Positions 1-5,955 of a DNA stretch of 5,955 bases are shown piece by piece (position 1 is the stretch's first letter; the number at the start of each line of letters is the position of its first letter). The notes below the pieces were generated by a model. It did not search any database. It saw only the letters and a list, made by a program, of their open reading frames with translations, and had not been told where the DNA came from. The stretch comes from Alphaproteobacteria bacterium (lineage in GTDB: Bacteria > Pseudomonadota > Alphaproteobacteria > Kiloniellales > J153). The stretch lies in assembly GCA_003693905.1 (NCBI GenBank), contig RFLL01000174.1, positions 1 through 5,955 on the forward strand, read 5' to 3'. The position numbers were made by a program, and so were the translations under genes.

Positions 1-1292
1 ATCTCGATGAAATCGAGAAAGAAGCCCATGAAGAACATCAGCGCCATGACCACGAACATGGCGCCGAAGGCCCCGCCCGGCAGGCTGTGCAGCACGTCGG
101 CCACGATCTTTTCACCCCCGAGGCCGCGGAAGGTCAAGCTGAACATCGAAGCGCCGAGCAGGATGACGAATACCATCGACGAGATCTTGACGGTCGCCCG
201 CATGACATCGCTCAGAATGCCGGTCCGGTAGACGCGCCCGAGGCTGATCGCCACCCCGACGGCGACCACCACCACACATGCCCCGGCGACGATGGCAGCG
301 ATCAGGTCGCCGGTCGGAATGACATCGCGCTGCATGCGCAGATCGAACAGGCTGACCAGCATGACCAGCACCAGCAGGCTTGTCCCGGCGGCGTAGACCG
401 GCCACACGGTGCGCGCATCGACGGCGCGCCCGGCCAGCAGCATGGCCCCGACCGAGCCCATCGCCGCCGCTTCGGTCGGAGTTGCAGCACCGACCAGAAT
501 CGAGCCCAGGACCAGGATGATGAGCGTGGCCGGCGGCATCATGACACGCAGCACGCGCGCACGCACCTCGGCCCGGGTTTCCCCGGTCTCGACCGGCGGA
601 CAGGCGTCGGGGCGGAAAACCGAGATGATCAGAATCCACAGCATGTACATGCCGACCAGCACCATGCCGGGCAGGAAGGCGCCCGCGAACAGGTCGATGA
701 CCGAAACCGGGTCCGGCGCATAGTTGCCCAGTGCAAGCTGCGCCTGCGTGTTGGCGCCCTGAAGGATGTCGCCGAGAATGACGAGCACGATCGACGGCGG
801 AATGATCTGGCCGAGCGTACCCGAGGCGCAGATCGTGCCGCAGGCCAGCTTGGGATCGTAGCCGGCCTTGAGCATGGTCGGCAGTGACAGCAGGCCCATG
901 GTCACTACGGTGGCCCCGACGATGCCGGTGGAGGCGGCCAGCAGCATGCCGACGAAAACCACCGAAAGCCCCAGACCGCCGCGCATCTTGCCGAACAGAA
1001 GACCCATGGTCTCGAGAAGCTGTTCGGCGATCTTCGATTTTTCCAGCATCACCCCCATAAACACGAACAGGGGCACGGCGACGAGAACCTCGTTGACCAT
1101 GACGCCGAAATAGCGCGACGGCAGACCGCCGAGCAGACTCATGTTGAACACGCCGAGCAGGTGCCCGACGCCGGCAAACGCAAGCGCCGTACCGGCCAGC
1201 GTGAAGGCGACCGGAAAACCGAGCAACAGGACGCCACAGGCGGTGGCGAACATGAGCAGGCTCATAACCTCGCCGAGAAGGGCCGAATCCAT
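1..1292 (-). CDS. dctM: TRAP transporter large permease subunit DctM (C-terminus cut by window edge)
   Basis: Large inner-membrane subunit of a TRAP (tripartite ATP-independent periplasmic) importer. In this family DctM forms the sodium-coupled translocation channel and works with DctQ and a periplasmic binding protein DctP. I read 430 uninterrupted codons from ATG at 1292-1290 to the left edge; the frame is still open, so only a short C-terminal piece should be missing. Nearly the whole protein is hydrophobic helices. Family hallmarks are LLLGFPVAFTLAG (residues 22-34), PLFVFMGVMLE (74-84), AASTGIVGATV (119-129), SGTLGQIIPPSIVL (157-170) and ILVGAATPTEAAAMG (265-279). Between that last motif and the next conserved helix (about 362-385) lies a long stretch with two hydrophobic segments (about 299-315 and 329-350), more than I expect from a standard DctM. 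The start is supported by AAGAGGG at 1308-1302, 9 bases upstream, and by the dctQ stop only 2 bases away, which suggests translational coupling. The sequence resembles the DctM branch labelled mannitol/chloroaromatic transport (FcbT3-like); the substrate cannot be read from this subunit. Confidence 0.95.
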   Translation of the reverse strand, partial: MDSALLGEVMSLLMFATACGVLLLGFPVAFTLAGTALAFAGVGHLLGVFNMSLLGGLPSRYFGVMVNEVLVAVPLFVFMGVMLEKSKIAEQLLETMGLLFGKMRGGLGLSVVFVGMLLAASTGIVGATVVTMGLLSLPTMLKAGYDPKLACGTICASGTLGQIIPPSIVLVILGDILQGANTQAQLALGNYAPDPVSVIDLFAGAFLPGMVLVGMYMLWILIISVFRPDACPPVETGETRAEVRARVLRVMMPPATLIILVLGSILVGAATPTEAAAMGSVGAMLLAGRAVDARTVWPVYAAGTSLLVLVMLVSLFDLRMQRDVIPTGDLIAAIVAGACVVVVAVGVAISLGRVYRTGILSDVMRATVKISSMVFVILLGASMFSLTFRGLGGEKIVADVLHSLPGGAFGAMFVVMALMFFMGFFLDFIE

Positions 1293-1294
1293 GC

Positions 1295-1831
1295 CTAGAT
1301 GCCCTCTTCCAGCGTCTCGGCGGCAGCGAGGAATTCCGGATGTCCGCGCAGCACCAGGAACGAGCGTGCCGCCAGCGACAGCCCCTGCAGGCCGGTCAGC
1401 ACGCAAAAGACCAGAATGACCGATTTGAGAAGGAACAGGCCGGGCAGACCGCCGGCTTCGCGCGATTCCTCCAGCATCGACCACGACGATGCGACGTAGT
1501 CGAAGCCGACGACGAACACCAGCACGATCATCGGCAGCAGCAGCAGAAAGGAGCCGAACAGATCAACCAGGGCGCGGTATCGCATGCCGGCCGGCCGGTA
1601 GAACACATCGACGCGCACATGTCCGTTGTGCAGCAGCGTGTAGCCGGCACCGACCATGAACACGATGCCGTGCATCCAGACGTAGGATTCCTGCAACCAC
1701 ACCCAGCCGATGGCGAACACATAGCGCAGCACGACGACCGCAAAGGTCACCAGCACCATGAACAGCGTCAGCCACGAAACGGTACGCCCGACGGCTTCGT
1801 TCAGGCCGTCGACCAGGCGCACGAAACGCAC
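1295..1831 (-). CDS. dctQ: TRAP transporter small permease subunit DctQ
   Basis: Small inner-membrane subunit of the TRAP importer; in this family DctQ packs against DctM and supports docking of the binding protein. The 178-residue product has the usual four membrane segments, at about 17-37, 48-66, 90-110 and 133-155. Family features are VVLRYVF (33-39), the W-x-QE pair (W45, Q47, E48), the GHVRVDVFY block (70-78) after helix 2, and ESREAGGLPGLFLLKSVI (122-139) leading into helix 4. It belongs to the DctQ branch annotated with mannitol/chloroaromatic transporters (FcbT2-like). The start is uncertain. The frame is open upstream to a TAA near 1897 but contains no ATG. The first usable start is GTG at 1831-1829, and a purine-rich GGGGAGA (1856-1850) lies 18 bases before it, which is farther than ideal. 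A second GTG lies at 1822. The stop TAG is followed by GC and then the ATG of dctM, so the two are surely co-transcribed. No dctP precedes it. Confidence 0.93.
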   Translation of the reverse strand: MRFVRLVDGLNEAVGRTVSWLTLFMVLVTFAVVVLRYVFAIGWVWLQESYVWMHGIVFMVGAGYTLLHNGHVRVDVFYRPAGMRYRALVDLFGSFLLLLPMIVLVFVVGFDYVASSWSMLEESREAGGLPGLFLLKSVILVFCVLTGLQGLSLAARSFLVLRGHPEFLAAAETLEEGI

Positions 1832-1925
1832 CAGGATTGCGATCGTCCGTCTCCCCTGTCTTTGCGGGACCCGCGCGTGCTGCGGAGCCCGTTTCTTTTA
1901 CAGCCTCACCCTTGTCCGGACCCGT

Positions 1926-1991
1926 GCCGCGACGATGCGGCCAAGCCCTTTATTCTTGTATTCCTGTCGTCCGTTGCGACGCCGCCGTCGC
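1926..1991 (-). other. Two short GC hairpins in the bioY-dctQ spacer
   Basis: The 167 bases between bioY and dctQ hold no gene I can support. Two perfect inverted repeats are visible. GCGACG/CGTCGC at 1976-1991 has a 6-bp stem and a 4-base loop and begins 7 bases past the bioY stop. GCCGC/GCGGC at 1926-1941 has a 5-bp stem and a 6-base loop. Neither is followed by a T-run on the minus strand, so neither is a canonical intrinsic terminator, and short stems like these arise by chance in GC-rich DNA. The only AT-rich patch in the spacer, at about 1948-1964, would be the natural place for a dctQ promoter, but I find no acceptable -35/-10 pair there. Confidence 0.25.
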
Positions 1992-1998
1992 CCGCACG

Positions 1999-2628
1999 TC
2001 AGCGCATCGACACCCCGGCACCGAAGCGCGCCACCAGACGCCACAGCGCGGGCATGAGGGCGGCGGCCAGGGCCAGCTTGACCGCATCGCCAAGCAGGAA
2101 CGGCGTCAATCCCCATGCCAGGATCGGCTTGTCCCAGCCGAACAATGCGCCCAGCCACAACAGGCCGGGAACATAGATCAGCACGTTGCCGATCAGCATG
2201 GCCGAGGCGGTGGTGAGCGGGCCGCGGTCCCAGCCGCGTTCGGCCAGCATGCCACAGGCGACGGCGGCAACGACGAAACCGATCAGATAGCCGCCGGTGG
2301 GGCCCATCATGTAGGCCAGACCCAGGCCCTTTTCCGGCGTGCCGGCGAACACCGGCAGACCAAGCGCCCCTTCGGCCAGATAAAGCATCACGCTCAGCCC
2401 CCCCAGCCGCCAGCCATAGGCCATGGCGAGCGCAAGCACGGCCAGGGTCTGCAGGCTCATCGGAACCGGATAGAACGGCACCTGAACCTTGGCCGACGCC
2501 CACAGCACGAGCGAGCCGATCACCGCCAGCGCCAGGCCGCGGCCGGCCTGCACCGCCCGACCGGCGCGCGCCGGTACGGGCCACAGAACGGCGGCAAGCG
2601 TCGGCGATGTCGCGGAGAAAACATGCAT
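1999..2628 (-). CDS. bioY: Biotin transporter BioY (ECF-type S component)
   Basis: Integral membrane protein that binds biotin and carries it across the inner membrane, alone or with the ATPase/transmembrane pair BioM/BioN. The 209-residue reading is close to the usual BioY size of about 190-210 and is mostly hydrophobic, consistent with six helices. Diagnostic blocks are VPFYPVPMSLQTLAV (50-64), LYLAEGALGLPVFAG (82-96), the glycine-rich MMGPTGGYLIGF (107-118), GNVLIYVPGLLWL (147-159) and PFLLGDAVKLALA (176-188). The last contains the conserved Asp181 and Lys184 pair; the equivalent D-x-x-K contacts biotin in a characterised BioY. I chose ATG at 2628-2626 because AGGGA lies 8 bases before it. 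An ATG at 2652 in the same frame would add eight residues (MEKAGITT) and has only a closely spaced AGGG, but remains possible. The frame stays open up to 2871, inside parC; that part is arginine-rich and unlike BioY. No bioM or bioN lies beside it. The downstream dctQ begins 167 bases later and appears unrelated. Confidence 0.95.
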   Translation of the reverse strand: MHVFSATSPTLAAVLWPVPARAGRAVQAGRGLALAVIGSLVLWASAKVQVPFYPVPMSLQTLAVLALAMAYGWRLGGLSVMLYLAEGALGLPVFAGTPEKGLGLAYMMGPTGGYLIGFVVAAVACGMLAERGWDRGPLTTASAMLIGNVLIYVPGLLWLGALFGWDKPILAWGLTPFLLGDAVKLALAAALMPALWRLVARFGAGVSMR

Positions 2629-2728
2629 CGTGGTGATCCCTGCCTTTTCCATTCCGCCCTGCGCCTTTCGCGCCAGCCTTCGCACGGAAGTACCCGGCGC
2701 GCGGCCGTATGCGCCTTGCGCGCGCTTT

Positions 2729-2756
2729 TCAATACGACAACCGCGCCACGGTGCAA
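2729..2756 (-). promoter_or_regulatory. Possible sigma-70-type promoter for bioY
   Basis: On the minus strand TTGCAC (2756-2751) and TATTGA (2734-2729) are separated by 16 bases, just after the T-run behind parC. Each hexamer matches only three consensus positions, so the call rests mainly on spacing and on being the least GC-rich part of the spacer. Transcription would start near 2722, leaving a leader of about 94 bases that contains a GCGCGC/GCGCGC inverted repeat (2725-2720 with 2702-2697). I looked for the alphaproteobacterial BioR box (TTATCTATAA type) and for a BirA-like palindrome and saw neither here. Confidence 0.25.
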
Positions 2757-2757
2757 G

Positions 2758-2798
2758 AAAAAAGCCGATTCGATCCGCCTCGGAGGATTGCAGGCGGA
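2758..2798 (-). terminator. Candidate transcription terminator downstream of parC
   Basis: Immediately after the parC stop, the minus strand reads TCCGCCT, an 11-base loop and AGGCGGA: a perfect 7-bp GC-rich stem formed by 2798-2792 and 2780-2774. A run of six T follows at 2763-2758. The T-run is 10 bases beyond the stem rather than directly adjoining it, so it departs from the textbook intrinsic terminator. An alternative short CCGA/TCGG stem sits almost against the T-run. The position between two functionally unrelated genes favours a terminator role. Confidence 0.45.
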
Positions 2799-5054
<2,256 letters not shown>

Positions 5055-5145
5055 CAGATCCCCGGTTCCTGCTCAGGTTCGAGTTGTCAGACGTATCGGA
5101 CATAGTGGATTCGGGCAAAGTGAGCCACCAGACGTTGAAACTTTC
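5055..5145. other. Short spacer between the dehydrogenase and parC, no promoter called
   Basis: These 91 bases hold no gene. They are somewhat less GC-rich than the flanking genes. I see no hairpin followed by a T-run behind the dehydrogenase. No -35/-10 pair for parC reaches an acceptable match; the best spacing, TTGCCC (5118-5113) with TACGTC (5095-5090), fails at the -10. The part nearest parC carries the purine-rich GGGGA and AGGA mentioned for the parC start. parC may have its own weak promoter here or be read from upstream. Confidence 0.4.
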
Positions 5146-5955
5146 TTAAGGATGCCGACGCCGCACGCCGCGCTCGAAGCGGTCGACCCGGTACGGCGCC
5201 ATGTCGATCCCGGGGTCGCGCCCGGCGATCAGGGCACAGACGATCTGCCCGGTGCGCGCGCCCATCATCATGCCGCAATGACCGTGGCCGAAGGCAAGGA
5301 CGACGTTGGCAAAACGCGGCGCGCGGTCGATCACCGGCAGCGAATCGGGCATCGAAGGGCGGAATCCCATCCACCGGCCGGGTTCGGCGCCGCTGTCCAG
5401 CCCCGGAAACCAGCGCACCGCCTGGCGCCGCAGAACCTCGGCCCGGCGCCAGTCGGGCGGCGCGTGCAGACCGCCCAGTTCCACCGTGCCCGCCACCCGC
5501 AACCCGGCCGCCAGCGGCGTCGCCACGATGCCGCGCTCGGTCGAAAAGATCGGCAGACGCGGCCCCACCCCGGCGGCCGGAAACTGGACGTGATAACCGC
5601 GCTCGGTATCGAGCGGCGGCCGGCTGCCCAGGGCTGCGACCAGCGGCTTCGACCAGGCGCCGGCGGCGATCACCACCGCGTCGCAGGGTACCGGACCGAT
5701 GCTGGTCAGAACCGCCCGCGGGCCTTCCGGTGCGATATCGAAGCCGTGCGCCTCGGCCCGCAGCAGCCGGCCGCCCAGGCGCCCGGCCGCGTCGACCAGA
5801 GCGCGCACGAGGCGGGCCGGGTCGAGTGTATAGCCGACGTCCGGATAGTGGATGGCGCGGGCGAAGATCGGTGCCAGCGTTGGCTCGAAGCGGCGCAGCT
5901 CCTCGCCCCCGAGCTGACCGTAACGCACACCGCGCCGGCGCTGAAGCTCCAGCAG
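5146..5955 (-). CDS. DadA-like FAD-dependent D-amino-acid dehydrogenase/oxidoreductase (N-terminus outside window)
   Basis: C-terminal 269 residues of an FAD-dependent oxidoreductase of the DAO/DadA superfamily, which oxidises D-amino acids or related imino acids to 2-oxo acids and passes electrons to the respiratory chain or oxygen. The frame is open to the right edge, so the start and the N-terminal GxGxxG FAD-binding loop are not visible; the complete protein would be about 410-430 residues. Visible hallmarks, numbered from the window edge: YPDVGYTLDPARLVRALVDAA (38-57), CDAVVIAAGAWSKPL (91-105), which is the second FAD contact, DTERGYHVQFP (116-126), and the C-terminal flavin block MGFRPSMPDSLPVID (196-210) with AFGHGHCGMMMGARTGQIV (221-239). 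The product ends in an arginine-rich tail (RRRHP) at TAA 5148-5146. It is close to proteins annotated DadA, but relatives act on D-hydroxyproline, glycine or sarcosine, so I give no symbol. It ends 91 bases before parC, on the same strand, with no clear terminator between; read-through into parC is possible. Confidence 0.9.
   Translation of the reverse strand: MLELQRRRGVRYGQLGGEELRRFEPTLAPIFARAIHYPDVGYTLDPARLVRALVDAAGRLGGRLLRAEAHGFDIAPEGPRAVLTSIGPVPCDAVVIAAGAWSKPLVAALGSRPPLDTERGYHVQFPAAGVGPRLPIFSTERGIVATPLAAGLRVAGTVELGGLHAPPDWRRAEVLRRQAVRWFPGLDSGAEPGRWMGFRPSMPDSLPVIDRAPRFANVVLAFGHGHCGMMMGARTGQIVCALIAGRDPGIDMAPYRVDRFERGVRRRHP

Noticed and set aside
112..639. 175-codon minus-strand open frame inside dctM in another frame
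   Set aside because: Ala/Arg/Gly-rich out-of-frame reading of dctM, whose true frame carries family motifs on both sides.
87..887. 266-codon plus-strand open frame opposite dctM
   Set aside because: The product is rich in His, Asp, Gln and Arg with no recognisable domain, as expected from the antisense of a hydrophobic GC-rich gene. The minus-strand frame encodes an unmistakable DctM.
1340..2176. 278-codon plus-strand open frame spanning dctQ and the end of bioY
   Set aside because: Low-complexity His/Gln/Arg composition antisense to two well-supported genes; no family resemblance.
5090..5118. Possible parC promoter TTGCCC-17-TACGTC
   Set aside because: The spacing is ideal, but the -10 hexamer matches the consensus at only two positions, too little to report as a feature.
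5088..5135. Direct repeat CAGACGT (5088-5094 and 5129-5135) in the spacer before parC
   Set aside because: A 7-base repeat in a 91-base spacer is expected by chance often enough; there is no third copy and no palindromic context.

Overview
This is a GC-rich window of ordinary bacterial chromosome. It carries five genes, all on the minus strand, and gene content and codon use suggest an alphaproteobacterium. The strongest hint is the topoisomerase IV subunit A (parC), whose [17 protein letters not shown] core and RLPPKGFPR tail resemble alphaproteobacterial ParC. I cannot fix the genus. I see no mobile element, CRISPR array, RNA gene or defence-type gene, and no evidence of an undescribed system.

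Layout in the direction of transcription (right to left): (1) 5955-5146, the C-terminal two thirds of a DadA-like FAD-dependent D-amino-acid dehydrogenase/oxidase, cut by the window edge. (2) 5145-5055, a 91-base gap. (3) 5054-2799, complete parC. (4) 2798-2629, a spacer with a hairpin plus T-run behind parC and a possible promoter for the next gene. (5) 2628-1999, complete bioY, the substrate-binding membrane subunit of a biotin ECF transporter. (6) 1998-1832, a 167-base spacer with two short GC hairpins and no convincing promoter. (7) 1831-1295, complete dctQ, the small membrane subunit of a TRAP transporter. (8) 1292-1, dctM, the large TRAP permease, starting 2 bases after the dctQ stop and missing its C-terminus at the left window edge.

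Only dctQ and dctM form a clear functional unit: together they are the membrane part of a sodium-coupled TRAP importer, probably for an organic acid. The matching periplasmic binding protein (dctP) is not upstream and may lie beyond the left edge. bioY (biotin uptake), parC (chromosome decatenation) and the dehydrogenase (amino-acid catabolism) look like independent neighbours. Points worth a second look are the quinolone-pocket residues of ParC, an apparent extra hydrophobic stretch in DctM, the lack of bioM/bioN and of an obvious biotin operator near bioY, and the poorly defined start of dctQ.
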